Source: Acidimicrobiales bacterium (GTDB taxonomy: Bacteria; Actinomycetota; Acidimicrobiia; Acidimicrobiales; Poriferisodalaceae). From it: 64,000 bases of DNA. The notes below the pieces were generated by a model. It ran no database searches and was not told where the DNA came from. It saw only the letters and a program-made list of their open reading frames with translations. Positions 50,241 through 58,702 of the stretch are shown here, piece by piece. The DNA is taken from contig JAWKIQ010000002.1 in NCBI GenBank assembly GCA_041394185.1, forward strand, positions 248,001 through 312,000, in the 5' to 3' direction. Position numbers and translations under genes: made by a program. Within the stretch, counting starts at the first letter, position 1. The number at the start of each line of letters is the position of its first letter.

Positions 50241-50711
50241 TCAGCTCTCGACCGGCTGGCCGCTGGCGGCCAGGACCGCCTTGACGATGTTGTGATAACC
50301 GGTGCAGCGGCACAGGTTGCCTTCGAGGCCCTCGCGAACCTCTCGCTCGGTCGGCTTGGGGTTCTCGTCCAAGAGGCTCACGGCGGCCATGACCATGCCA
50401 GGTGTGCAGTAGCCGCACTGCAGGCCGTGGTTCTGCCGGAATGCTTCCTGCATCGGATGCAGCTCGGTGGCGCTGGGCGCCAGACCCTCGATGGTCACTA
50501 CGTGTCCGCCATCGGCCTGCACCGCAAGGACCGTGCACGACTTCACCGATTCGCCGTCGAGGTGGACCGTGCACGCACCACAGGACGACGTGTCGCATCC
50601 GATGTTCGTCCCGGTGAGACCGACGTCTTCACGCAGGTAGTGCACGAGAAGCCGCCGAGGCTCGACGTCGGCCGAGGTCGGCTGCCCGTTGACGGTGATG
50701 TTGATCTCCAC
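50241..50711 (-). CDS. coxS: CO-dehydrogenase-type small subunit (2x 2Fe-2S)
   Basis: A 156-residue Fe-S subunit: a plant-type 2Fe-2S domain with GCDTSSCGACTVHLDG and a later Cys (VKSC), then the helical second cluster domain QCGYCTPGM...NLCRCTGY. It links the molybdenum centre to FAD. GTG 50711 is chosen: AGGGGG lies just upstream and the conserved VEINITVNG begins there. First gene of the minus-strand cox operon, divergent from the His-rich lipoprotein gene. Confidence 0.93.
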   Translation of the reverse strand: MEINITVNGQPTSADVEPRRLLVHYLREDVGLTGTNIGCDTSSCGACTVHLDGESVKSCTVLAVQADGGHVVTIEGLAPSATELHPMQEAFRQNHGLQCGYCTPGMVMAAVSLLDENPKPTEREVREGLEGNLCRCTGYHNIVKAVLAASGQPVES

Positions 50712-50825
50712 AGATCCCCCTGGAGGCAGGTTGGCAACCCCGCCATCATGCCTCATGTGCACGCCGTTTTCCTCACCCGGTCGTCAGGACCACCCGAGGT
50801 TTGCTGCCCGTACACTTACTCGGCA

Positions 50826-51611
50826 ATGAAAAGCATCAGGCTCGCAGCAGCGGCGATCGCCGCGATCACCGTTTTGGCCGCGTGCGGCTCGGATGAGACG
50901 TCGTCGGACACCCCGACCAGCGAGGTCCAGGCCGCCCCCGAGACAACACATGACCATGGCGACGCAGAACACGACCATGGCGACGCGGAACACACCCACG
51001 ACGACGCCATCGAGGTGGGCGCCGAGAACGCGCCGACTCTCGACCTGGTGTTGGTCGAAGACCCGGCCGGTGGCTGGAACCTGCGCCTGGACACCACCAA
51101 CTTCGTATTCGCTCCCGAGCACGTGTCGACCGAACACGTCGCGGGCGAGGGCCACGCACATCTGTACGTCGACGGCATCAAGCTGACCCGCATCTATGGC
51201 CAGTGGCACCAGCTCCCGACCCTGCCGCCGGGCGAACACACGATCCGCGTCGACCTGTCCGCGAACGACCACAGCCCACTCAGCAGCGACGGAACCCTCA
51301 TCAGCGACACCGAAATACTGGTCGTGCCAGGCGACAGCGCCACCCAGGCCGACGTGAACGTCGAGGTCGTGGTTTCCGATGGACAGGTCGAAGGAGGGGT
51401 CCAGACCGTCGAGGTACCCATCGGTTCGTTGGTGAGGCTTTCGGTGACGGCCGATGTCGACGACCAACTCCACCTCCACGGATACGACGTCTACGCGACT
51501 GTCGCTCCCACCCAGCCCGGAGTTCTGCTGTTCGACGCCGACATCCCGGGAGTGTTCGAGGTCGAACTCGAAGGCCGCGGCCAGACAGTGGTCGAATTCG
51601 AGGTCTCCTGA
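50826..51611 (+). CDS. His-rich metal-binding lipoprotein
   Basis: A 261-residue lipoprotein: signal peptide with lipobox LAAC (Cys at residue 20), then a His/Asp/Glu-rich segment (THDHGDAEHDHGDAEHTHDD, about residues 41-60) likely to bind copper or zinc, then two beta-rich domains, the second resembling cupredoxins or metal chaperones (LHLHGYDVYATVAPTQPGVL). It is anchored outside the membrane. ATG 50826; its stop overlaps the ATG of the next gene (TGATG). Confidence 0.82.
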   Translation: MKSIRLAAAAIAAITVLAACGSDETSSDTPTSEVQAAPETTHDHGDAEHDHGDAEHTHDDAIEVGAENAPTLDLVLVEDPAGGWNLRLDTTNFVFAPEHVSTEHVAGEGHAHLYVDGIKLTRIYGQWHQLPTLPPGEHTIRVDLSANDHSPLSSDGTLISDTEILVVPGDSATQADVNVEVVVSDGQVEGGVQTVEVPIGSLVRLSVTADVDDQLHLHGYDVYATVAPTQPGVLLFDADIPGVFEVELEGRGQTVVEFEVS

Positions 51612-52921
51612 TGGGTCTGCTCCTGGCGCACGGCGTCGGGGCAAGGGGTGACCTGCCGGTAGATCCGTCATTTCTGGCTTGGGGCGGCGGCCTGGTGCTG
51701 CTGGTGTCGTTCGCCGCATTCGGGGTGTTGTGGACCACGCCTCGCCTCAGCGCTGCGGCTCGCCGATCGGTGCCCCTGTGGAGCCCGGGCACAACCGCTT
51801 CGGGCTGGGTGTCCGCTTTGGGCAGCATGCTCGGTCTCGCCCTGTATGGGCTGACCGTTTCGGCTGCCTTCTTCGGCTCGCCGATAGCAGCCCTGAACCC
51901 TGTTCCGTGGATCGTGTATATCGCCGTGTGGACCGCCATGCCCCTGGCCGCGTTCTTGTTCGGCGATGTCTGGAGATGGATCAGCCCGTTTCGCCCGATC
52001 GCGTCGGTGTTGGCCGGGATGCGGCGATCGTCGGCAGGCGCTGACGATCAGCAGGTCGGTGCGTGGCCTGCGGCCGTGGCCCTGGTCGGATTCGCCTGGG
52101 TCGAGTTGGCCTATCACTCGCCCAGCTCGCCCCGGGTTCTCGGCTGGTTGATCATCGCTTACACACTCTGGGCAACAGTGCCCGTCCTTTGGCTGGGGCG
52201 GGCATGGACAGAGTCTGCCGACGGCTTGGGATGGTGGTTCTCGAAGGTCGCCGCGATGTCGGTTTGGGTTCGGCGCGACGATCGGCGTCGGGGAGTTCGG
52301 GCTCCGACCGCCGGCCTGGCTCAGCTCGAGACCTCGGTCGCTGCGTCGATCTCGATCCTGGTGGTGCTGGGAGCAGCCTCCTTCGACGGCCTCTCGCGCA
52401 CCGATCTGTGGAATGACATCGGCGGCGACGCGTTCGGGTGGAGGTCAACGGCCATCAACACGGTCGGCCTGGGACTGACTGCAGGCCTGGTGGGGATCGT
52501 CTACTGGATCGCTGCCCGGTACTTCGACCGGGGCACCAGCACCACCTCGGCCGCCTTCTCGGCCTTTGGCCCATCACTGGTTCCAATCGCCTTCGGCTAC
52601 GGCATAGCGCACTACTTCTCGCTGCTGGTCTTCGAGGGCCAGACGCTGATGATCCGATTGTCGGATCCGTTCTTCACCGGAGCCGACTGGTTCGGAACCG
52701 CCGGCCGTGTCGAGGACTACACCGCAGTGTCACCGACGACCATCGCATGGGTTCAGGTCCTGTCGATCATCGGCGGGCACATCGTGGCGGTGATGGTGGC
52801 CCACGATCGAGCCCTGGAGATAGAACCGGACTCCGAAAAGGCGCTGAGAGCCCAGTACGCCACCATCGCAGCGATGGTGGTCTATACGGCTGCAGGATTG
52901 TTGCTGCTGGTGAACGCCTGA
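51611..52921 (+). CDS. Polytopic membrane protein (fenitrothion-hydrolase/FedB-like)
   Basis: A 436-residue protein with about ten transmembrane helices. The N-terminus LAHGVGARGDLPVDPSFLAWG resembles membrane proteins often named fenitrothion hydrolase; that enzymatic name should not be taken literally. Coupling to a His-rich lipoprotein by a TGATG overlap suggests joint work, perhaps in metal handling at the membrane. Conserved-looking polar residues are in LFGDVWRWISPFRP and the C-terminal IAHYFSLLVFEGQ. Confidence 0.72.
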   Translation: MGLLLAHGVGARGDLPVDPSFLAWGGGLVLLVSFAAFGVLWTTPRLSAAARRSVPLWSPGTTASGWVSALGSMLGLALYGLTVSAAFFGSPIAALNPVPWIVYIAVWTAMPLAAFLFGDVWRWISPFRPIASVLAGMRRSSAGADDQQVGAWPAAVALVGFAWVELAYHSPSSPRVLGWLIIAYTLWATVPVLWLGRAWTESADGLGWWFSKVAAMSVWVRRDDRRRGVRAPTAGLAQLETSVAASISILVVLGAASFDGLSRTDLWNDIGGDAFGWRSTAINTVGLGLTAGLVGIVYWIAARYFDRGTSTTSAAFSAFGPSLVPIAFGYGIAHYFSLLVFEGQTLMIRLSDPFFTGADWFGTAGRVEDYTAVSPTTIAWVQVLSIIGGHIVAVMVAHDRALEIEPDSEKALRAQYATIAAMVVYTAAGLLLLVNA

Positions 52922-52951
52922 GCCACCGCGAGCGCCAAGGGCAACGCCCGC

Positions 52952-53743
52952 TCAGGGGATGTAGCGCCTCATCCCGCGCCAAGCGAACAGGCCGAGCAGG
53001 CCGCAACACCCGCCGATAGCCACGAGTCCGGGCCACGTGTCGGACCACGTGACACCGCTGTCGACAAATCCCGTTCGAGCCAGGCCCAGAATGCGGGTCA
53101 TCGGGTTGATCTCGGCCGCTGTGGTCAGCCAGCCGGTCGTCAGGTCGAGCGGCACCTGGGCCGTCGAGACGAACAACACCACGAAGATCGCAATCGGGAA
53201 CAGCGGCGCAACCCGTTGGTCCTTCACCCGATACACGAGGCCCAGCGCGAACCAACTCGCCATAGCCGACACCGACACGATCGCCAGCAGGGTCAACAAC
53301 AAGCCGGCGGCGTCGGTCGGGCGGGCGCCGGCAATCAGACCGATGACGAACACTCCGGCGGCGACGGTCAGAGCCCGGGTGAGGGCCATCGCGGTGGTTC
53401 CGATGGTGATGGCATGACGGCTGCCCGGCATCAACATCAAACGGTCGAAGAACCCGTTGTCGATGTCGACTGCGGTCGCGAACCCGGCACCCACACCGCT
53501 GAACGCCGCTCCCTGGATCATCATGAAAGGCAGGTACCAGTTGGCGATGTTGTCGGTTGGAAATCCGGGCAACTGGGTCACAGCCTTGTACAGACCCACG
53601 TACACGATCAGGAAGAAGCCCGGAAAGAAGAACGACTGCACCAAGATCGCGGGAATGCGCAGAGTGCGGATGAGACCGCGGCGCCAGACCGCCACCGAAG
53701 CCCCCACAAAGCTCGGCTTGTAGAACCCGGCCGTGGCGCTCAT
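52952..53743 (-). CDS. ABC-2 type exporter permease (second)
   Basis: A 263-residue permease with six transmembrane segments of the ABC-2 (DrrB-like) family; typical stretches are GVGAGFATAVDIDNGFFDRLM and TTAAEINPMTRILGLAR. It pairs with the neighbouring permease and ATPase in a drug- or lipid-type exporter. It starts with ATG 53743, overlapping the stop of the first permease by four bases. Confidence 0.9.
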   Translation of the reverse strand: MSATAGFYKPSFVGASVAVWRRGLIRTLRIPAILVQSFFFPGFFLIVYVGLYKAVTQLPGFPTDNIANWYLPFMMIQGAAFSGVGAGFATAVDIDNGFFDRLMLMPGSRHAITIGTTAMALTRALTVAAGVFVIGLIAGARPTDAAGLLLTLLAIVSVSAMASWFALGLVYRVKDQRVAPLFPIAIFVVLFVSTAQVPLDLTTGWLTTAAEINPMTRILGLARTGFVDSGVTWSDTWPGLVAIGGCCGLLGLFAWRGMRRYIP

Positions 53744-54540
53744 CGGGCACTCGCTCGCAGAGCCGCCACCGCAACAGAGACCAGAGCCACCATGAGGGCA
53801 CCTGCCACGGCCATCGCCTGCAGGGCGTCGGACACCGAGAACTCACTGATGACGAGGCTTCTGGCGGGGTCGATCATCCACGTCATCGGGTTGACCTTCG
53901 CCACGGCCTCGAACCACCCGCCCGCGAGCTGAGGGGGGAAGAACGCCGAAGACAAGAAGAGCGCAACGAACAGGATCGGGAAGAATCCGTTGACGGCCTC
54001 GACAGAGCCGGTGCGGATGGCCACCGTCAGCGCAAACGACCCGATTGCCCCGGCCAACAGGCAACTGACCATCGCTATCGCCAGCACCGACGGAATCCCT
54101 CCGGCGACGGAGGCCCCGAACAGCGCAAAGACAGCGCTGAACAACACGGCCTGCACCAAGGCAAGGGTCATGACACCTGCCAGGCGGCCCAGCATCAATC
54201 CGGTGCGCCCGACCGGAGCAACGCGAAGGCGATCTGCGAACCCGTTCTCGATGTCTATTGCCATCTCGGTGCCGACCGAGGTGGCTCCAAAGACCACACC
54301 CTGGATGATGGTCGCGGGCAGGATGAACGTGAGGAAGCTGTCGACCTCGGGGAAACCCGGCAGCGCTCTGGTTCGGTCGAACGCTGCGGCACTGACCGAC
54401 GAGAAGAACAGCGGGAACACCACCGCAGGCACCCAGGTTTGTGGCTGGCGCGCGATCGAGCGGATGGACCTGCCCGCCATTGCAAATACGGGCCCCAACC
54501 GCGAGTTCCGGCGAAGGTGAGGGGCCGGGGCCTGCGTCAT
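53740..54540 (-). CDS. ABC-2 type exporter permease (first)
   Basis: A 266-residue permease, related to the following one: SVGTEMAIDIENGFADRLRV and VAKVNPMTWMIDPARSLVIS match its counterparts. Two related permeases with one ATPase suggest a heteromeric exporter. ATG 54540 is used, eight bases after the ATPase stop; GTG 54546 is possible. The longer open frame upstream shadows the ATPase gene. Confidence 0.9.
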   Translation of the reverse strand: MTQAPAPHLRRNSRLGPVFAMAGRSIRSIARQPQTWVPAVVFPLFFSSVSAAAFDRTRALPGFPEVDSFLTFILPATIIQGVVFGATSVGTEMAIDIENGFADRLRVAPVGRTGLMLGRLAGVMTLALVQAVLFSAVFALFGASVAGGIPSVLAIAMVSCLLAGAIGSFALTVAIRTGSVEAVNGFFPILFVALFLSSAFFPPQLAGGWFEAVAKVNPMTWMIDPARSLVISEFSVSDALQAMAVAGALMVALVSVAVAALRASAR

Positions 54541-54547
54541 CGACACG

Positions 54548-55516
54548 TCAGCTGTCCTCAGCGCCCTCGAGCCGCCGGCCGGTGGCCTCGGCGAAGACGT
54601 CGTCGAGGCTCGGAGCGTCCAGTTCCATGTGAACGATCGCCACGCCCGCCTCGTCGAAGGCCCTGACAACGTCGGCCATTCGACCCGCACCGCCAGCGAG
54701 CCCTATTGCCAGGCGCCCCTCGCGAGCAGGTCGCTCCTCGCCGAAGCGAGCCATGGTCTGTTCGGCACGCTCGAGATCGCCCCTGGAGACATCGATACGC
54801 AAGGTAGGGTCGCCGACCGCGGCCTTGAGTGCGGTGGGTTCGCCCTCGCGCACGATCTTCGCTCGGTCGATGATGGCGATGCGGTGAGCCAGCTGGTCTG
54901 CTTCCTCGAGGTACTGCGTTGTCAGCAACACGGTGGTGCCGAATTCGCTGTTCAGGCGCCTGACCTCCTCCCACAAAGCCTGTCTGCTGGTGGGGTCGAG
55001 CCCGGTCGTGGGCTCGTCGAGGAACAAGACCGTCGGCTCGTGGATCAGCGACAACGCCAGGTCGAGACGGCGGCGCATGCCACCCGAGTAGGTTCCAACC
55101 CGACGGCCGGCTGCCGCTGTCAGGCCCACGCGCTCGAGCAACTCGGCGCCGCGTCTGGCGGCCACCGACCTTGGAATGCCGTGCAGGACAGCCTGAAGCT
55201 GTACCAACTCGGTACCGGTCATGATGGGGTCGATGGCGGCATCCTGCAGAGCGACGCCGATGGACGCCCGCACCTTGGCAGACTCGGAAACAACGTCGTA
55301 CCCGGCAACGACCGCTCGGCCCGAAGTTGGGCGAAGAAGCGTCGTCAGCATACGAACCGTGGTGCTCTTGCCCGCCCCGTTTGGGCCGAGGAAGCCGAAC
55401 ACCTCGCCCGCCTTGATCTGGAGGTCGATGTTGTCGACGGCGACCAGGTCGCCGAATCGGCGGCTCAGCCCGTCGGCTACAACGGGATACTCCGACTGGC
55501 TACCGCCCGTTGACAT
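54548..55516 (-). CDS. ABC exporter ATP-binding protein (DrrA-like)
   Basis: A 322-residue ATPase: Walker A GPNGAGKSTTV, signature YSGGMRRRLDLA, Walker B VLFLDEPTTGLDP, H-loop replaced by Gln (LLTTQYLEEAD, as is usual in DrrA-like exporters). The C-terminal 80 residues form the DrrA-type extension. Substrate unknown; daunorubicin-like drugs, lipids or natural products are typical. ATG 55516 overlaps the ftsB stop (TGATG). Confidence 0.93.
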   Translation of the reverse strand: MSTGGSQSEYPVVADGLSRRFGDLVAVDNIDLQIKAGEVFGFLGPNGAGKSTTVRMLTTLLRPTSGRAVVAGYDVVSESAKVRASIGVALQDAAIDPIMTGTELVQLQAVLHGIPRSVAARRGAELLERVGLTAAAGRRVGTYSGGMRRRLDLALSLIHEPTVLFLDEPTTGLDPTSRQALWEEVRRLNSEFGTTVLLTTQYLEEADQLAHRIAIIDRAKIVREGEPTALKAAVGDPTLRIDVSRGDLERAEQTMARFGEERPAREGRLAIGLAGGAGRMADVVRAFDEAGVAIVHMELDAPSLDDVFAEATGRRLEGAEDS

Positions 55517-55911
55517 CAACCGCCCCTCACCAGCCTCGCAAACCCGGGCCACAGCCACTCGGGCGGCAATTCGGCCGCATCGCCGGCGTGAATCGAAAGG
55601 CGATACAACTGCTCGCCTTCGTACACGAGAGAAAAGCGTTCGCGTGCGATGCGGCTGACCGACACCCGATCGTTGTAGTCGCCCAGTTTGGCCTCGAGTG
55701 CCGCCACGTCGGCACGTGTCGCGTCGAGTTCGGCCTTCGTCGCTGCCAGCTCGTCTCGCTGGGCCATGTAGTCAGAGGTCGGAAAGACGGCCACGAACAG
55801 CACCCCGGCGACAATCCCGACTATCAACAGCACGGCGAGCAAGCCGGCCGCGAGACGAGCGAAGCGGCGCGTGCGCGACCGACCCTGGGCTTGTTCGGAG
55901 TTGTGAGTCAT
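55516..55911 (-). CDS. FtsB/DivIC-like septum formation initiator
   Basis: A 131-residue single-pass protein: a basic N-terminus (SRTRRFARL), a transmembrane helix (about 19-42, LAAGLLAVLLIVGIVAGVLFVAV), then a coiled coil (MAQRDELAATKAELDATRAD) and the IARERFSLVYEGE segment typical of FtsB/DivIC. It takes part in the division complex. ATG 55911 overlaps the eno stop (ATGA), the usual actinobacterial arrangement. Confidence 0.9.
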   Translation of the reverse strand: MTHNSEQAQGRSRTRRFARLAAGLLAVLLIVGIVAGVLFVAVFPTSDYMAQRDELAATKAELDATRADVAALEAKLGDYNDRVSVSRIARERFSLVYEGEQLYRLSIHAGDAAELPPEWLWPGFARLVRGG

Positions 55912-57185
55912 CGACCAGCCAGCGCCGAGATTCCGCGGTATGCAGCAGCCTCGCCCAAGTCGGCCTCGATGCGGAGCAACTGGTTGTACTTCGCGACGCG
56001 GTCGCTGCGTGCCGGCGCACCGGTCTTGATCTGCCCGCAGTTGGTGGCCACGGCCAGATCGGCGATGGTGGCGTCTTCGGTCTCGCCCGAGCGATGGCTC
56101 ATCACGCTTGTGTACGCACTGCGGGTGGCCAGGCCGACGGCATCGAGGGTCTCGGTGAGGCTTCCGATCTGGTTGACCTTGATGAGGATCGAGTTGGCTA
56201 TGCCCTCGGCGATTCCTCGCCCGAGCCGCTCGACATTGGTCACGAACAGGTCGTCGCCGACCAGTTGGACGCGATCGCCGATCTTGTTCGTGAGCGCGGC
56301 CCACCCGTTCCAGTCCTGTTCGTCCATGCCGTCCTCGATCGAAACGATCGGGTAGCGGTCGCACAGATCGGCGAGATAGTCGGCGAACTCGGCCGAGCTG
56401 AGCGTGCGGTCTTCACCGGCCAACACATAGCTGCCGTCGCGGAAGAACTCGCTGGAAGCGGCATCCATGGCCAGCGCCATGTCGTCGCCCGGGCGCAGAC
56501 CGGCGCGTTCGATGGCTTCGACCAGCAGAGCCAGAGCTTCTTCGTTCGAGCCCAGGTTCGGGGCGAACCCACCCTCGTCTCCGATGGCCGTCGACAGACC
56601 GCGCTCGCCCACGACCTTCTTCAACACGTGATAGGTCTCGACACCCCAGCGCAAGCCTTCGGAGAACGAGGAGGCCCCGACGGGCATGATCATGAACTCT
56701 TGAATGTCGACGTTGTTGTCGGCGTGCTCGCCACCGTTGATGACGTTCATCATCGGAACGGGCAAAACGTGGGCGTTGGGGCCGCCCACGTAGCGATACA
56801 GCGGAAGGTCGAGGTCGTCGGCAGCAGCGTGAGCAACTGCCAGCGAAGCGCCCAAGATGGCGTTGGCGCCGAGCCGGCCCTTGTTGTCGGTGCCGTCGAG
56901 GTCGATCATGAGGTGATCGAGTTCGCGTTGGTAGGTGACGTCGAAGCCGACGAGGGCGTCGGCGATCTCGCCGTTGACGTTCGCGACTGCCGTCGCCACA
57001 CCCTTGCCGAGATAGCGATCGCCGCCGTCTCGAAGCTCGACCGCCTCGAACTGCCCGGTCGATGCGCCAGACGGAACGATGGCGCGGCCCGACGCTCCGC
57101 TGCTGAGCAACACCTCGACCTCGACGGTCGGATTGCCTCGCGAGTCGAGTACCTCGCGTCCTAGAACACGCTCGATGATGCTCAT
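55908..57185 (-). CDS. eno: Enolase
   Basis: A 425-residue enolase that converts 2-phosphoglycerate to phosphoenolpyruvate. Clear signatures: REVLDSRGNPTVEVEV, PSGASTGQFEAVELRDGG, GDEGGFAPNLGSNEEAL, IEDGMDEQDWNGW, the signature LVGDDLFVTN, LIKVNQIGSLTETLDA and SHRSGETEDATIADLAVA. Catalytic Glu, Lys and metal-binding acids are in place. ATG 57185. Downstream of mazG and coupled to ftsB. Confidence 0.97.
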   Translation of the reverse strand: MSIIERVLGREVLDSRGNPTVEVEVLLSSGASGRAIVPSGASTGQFEAVELRDGGDRYLGKGVATAVANVNGEIADALVGFDVTYQRELDHLMIDLDGTDNKGRLGANAILGASLAVAHAAADDLDLPLYRYVGGPNAHVLPVPMMNVINGGEHADNNVDIQEFMIMPVGASSFSEGLRWGVETYHVLKKVVGERGLSTAIGDEGGFAPNLGSNEEALALLVEAIERAGLRPGDDMALAMDAASSEFFRDGSYVLAGEDRTLSSAEFADYLADLCDRYPIVSIEDGMDEQDWNGWAALTNKIGDRVQLVGDDLFVTNVERLGRGIAEGIANSILIKVNQIGSLTETLDAVGLATRSAYTSVMSHRSGETEDATIADLAVATNCGQIKTGAPARSDRVAKYNQLLRIEADLGEAAAYRGISALAGR

Positions 57186-57223
57186 TGTGGTTGCCTCGTT
57201 GCCGGGGGTAGCGAACGTGGACG

Positions 57224-57251
57224 AGAGTACCGAACTAAATCGTGCTGGCAA
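57224..57251 (-). promoter_or_regulatory. Candidate eno promoter
   Basis: On the minus strand TTGCCA (57246-57251) and TACTCT (57224-57229) are separated by 16 bp, about 40 bases upstream of the eno start codon. Modest match to a sigma70 promoter. Confidence 0.35.
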
Positions 57252-57279
57252 TCCCCAGTCTGCGGCCGGCCCTGGCCGG

Positions 57280-58695
57280 TCAGCGAACCGAGCGCCAGGC
57301 GGCGAGCAGATCGCTCTCGGAGGCCTCCGCCAGCGGCGTTTCCAGGCCGGCGAAGTGGGCCTCGACAGCCTCGAATCGGGTCATGAAACGAGCCACCGCC
57401 TGCCTGAGCGCAGCGTCTGGATCGAGGTCCAGCTGGGCGGCCAGTGCAACGACGGCGAACAGAACGTCGCCCAACTCGGCCAGGCGCGTCTGGGGCTCGG
57501 CCGAACGAAGCTCGCCAATCTCTTCTGCGAGCTTTTGCCACGCTCCCTCATCGTCTGACCAGGCGAAACCGACCTTACGAACCTTTCGCACGACCTTTGA
57601 GGCCAACGGCAGGCTCGGAAGTGCGGGCAGACCATCGAGCACCCCCTCACGGCCTTTCTCGGCGGCCTTGATCTGCTCCCACCGCAGCGACAGCTCGTGA
57701 AGGCCATCCACCTGGACGTCGCCGAACACGTGGGGGTGGCGGTGGTAGAGCTTGTCGTGAATCGCGTCGGCAACCTCTGACAGCGAGAAGTCGAGCCGCT
57801 CTTCGGCGATGACCGAGTGGAGCACGACCTGGAACAGCAGATCGCCGAGTTCCTCGCGCAAGAGTTGGGCGTCGACGAAGTCCGAGCCGCCGCCGCGGGC
57901 CGCGGCATCGATCACCTCGACGACCTCGTAGGTTTCCTCGATCAGGTGCGAAACCAGTGATACGTGGTCTTGCTGGCGATCCCAGGGACAGTCCGCGCGC
58001 AGCCGGCGCACCAGCCGATCCAGGCGCTCCACCGCAGCGCCCGGCCCGACACGCGGGGCGTCGGGTACGAACAGGGAGGTCAAGTGATCGGCCGGAACCG
58101 TCTTGTCGATGTCGGCCCAGGGAACCCGGATGATCTGTTCGTCCGCGAGGCCCAAGTGGTGCAACAAGACCGCCTCGGCGGGTTCGGCGACCTCGTAGGC
58201 CAACTTCACGTCTGACAGGGTGGCCGCGTCGTGGCATTGGGCTATCAACAGCGCCCCCGGCCCCGACACCGTCGGGTCGAAATCGTGAGCATCGGCCAGG
58301 CGGACGCCGCGCTCGACCGGATCGATGCCCAACCTGGCCCAGGCCAAATCGAGGAACGACAGGGCGGGCAATATCTGTACGTCGACATCGTCGCGAGCGG
58401 CCAGCATCTCGACCGTGCGTTCGGCAACGGTGGGGGCCCCGGGCACCAGGTACACGACCGAGCCGGTCGAACTGAGAACGACCAGATCCTCGACGATTCC
58501 TGCATAGACCTCCTCGAACGAATCGAGGGTGTCGTACAGGTGGTCGTAGCTGGGGGCGTCGAAGACATCGGCGGCCGGATGCACGCTGGTGCGAAGCCGC
58601 ACATGATCGGCACTGGCGACCGCGGCGAGGGTCAATTGGTTCAGCAGCGACGCGTCGGCGGGGCCGAGGCCGGCGACGACGATGCTTGTGCTCAC
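57280..58695 (-). CDS. mazG: MazG-type nucleoside triphosphate pyrophosphohydrolase with N-terminal methylase-like domain
   Basis: 471 residues: an N-terminal tetrapyrrole-methylase-like domain (1-220, IVVAGLGPADASLLNQLT, YLVPGAPTVAERTVEML) as in YabN, then a tandem MazG domain (about 245-470) with CPWDRQQDHVSL, the metal motif EETYEVVEVID and LREELGDLLFQVVLHS. It hydrolyses NTPs to NMP and pyrophosphate, cleaning damaged or excess nucleotides. GTG 58695 comes seven bases after the ppiC stop. Confidence 0.92.
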   Translation of the reverse strand: MSTSIVVAGLGPADASLLNQLTLAAVASADHVRLRTSVHPAADVFDAPSYDHLYDTLDSFEEVYAGIVEDLVVLSSTGSVVYLVPGAPTVAERTVEMLAARDDVDVQILPALSFLDLAWARLGIDPVERGVRLADAHDFDPTVSGPGALLIAQCHDAATLSDVKLAYEVAEPAEAVLLHHLGLADEQIIRVPWADIDKTVPADHLTSLFVPDAPRVGPGAAVERLDRLVRRLRADCPWDRQQDHVSLVSHLIEETYEVVEVIDAAARGGGSDFVDAQLLREELGDLLFQVVLHSVIAEERLDFSLSEVADAIHDKLYHRHPHVFGDVQVDGLHELSLRWEQIKAAEKGREGVLDGLPALPSLPLASKVVRKVRKVGFAWSDDEGAWQKLAEEIGELRSAEPQTRLAELGDVLFAVVALAAQLDLDPDAALRQAVARFMTRFEAVEAHFAGLETPLAEASESDLLAAWRSVR

Positions 58696-58702
58696 CGCGG
58701 GC

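Noticed and set aside
55698..57164. 488-residue plus-strand frame opposite enolase
   Set aside because: Antisense of the well-supported eno and ftsB genes.
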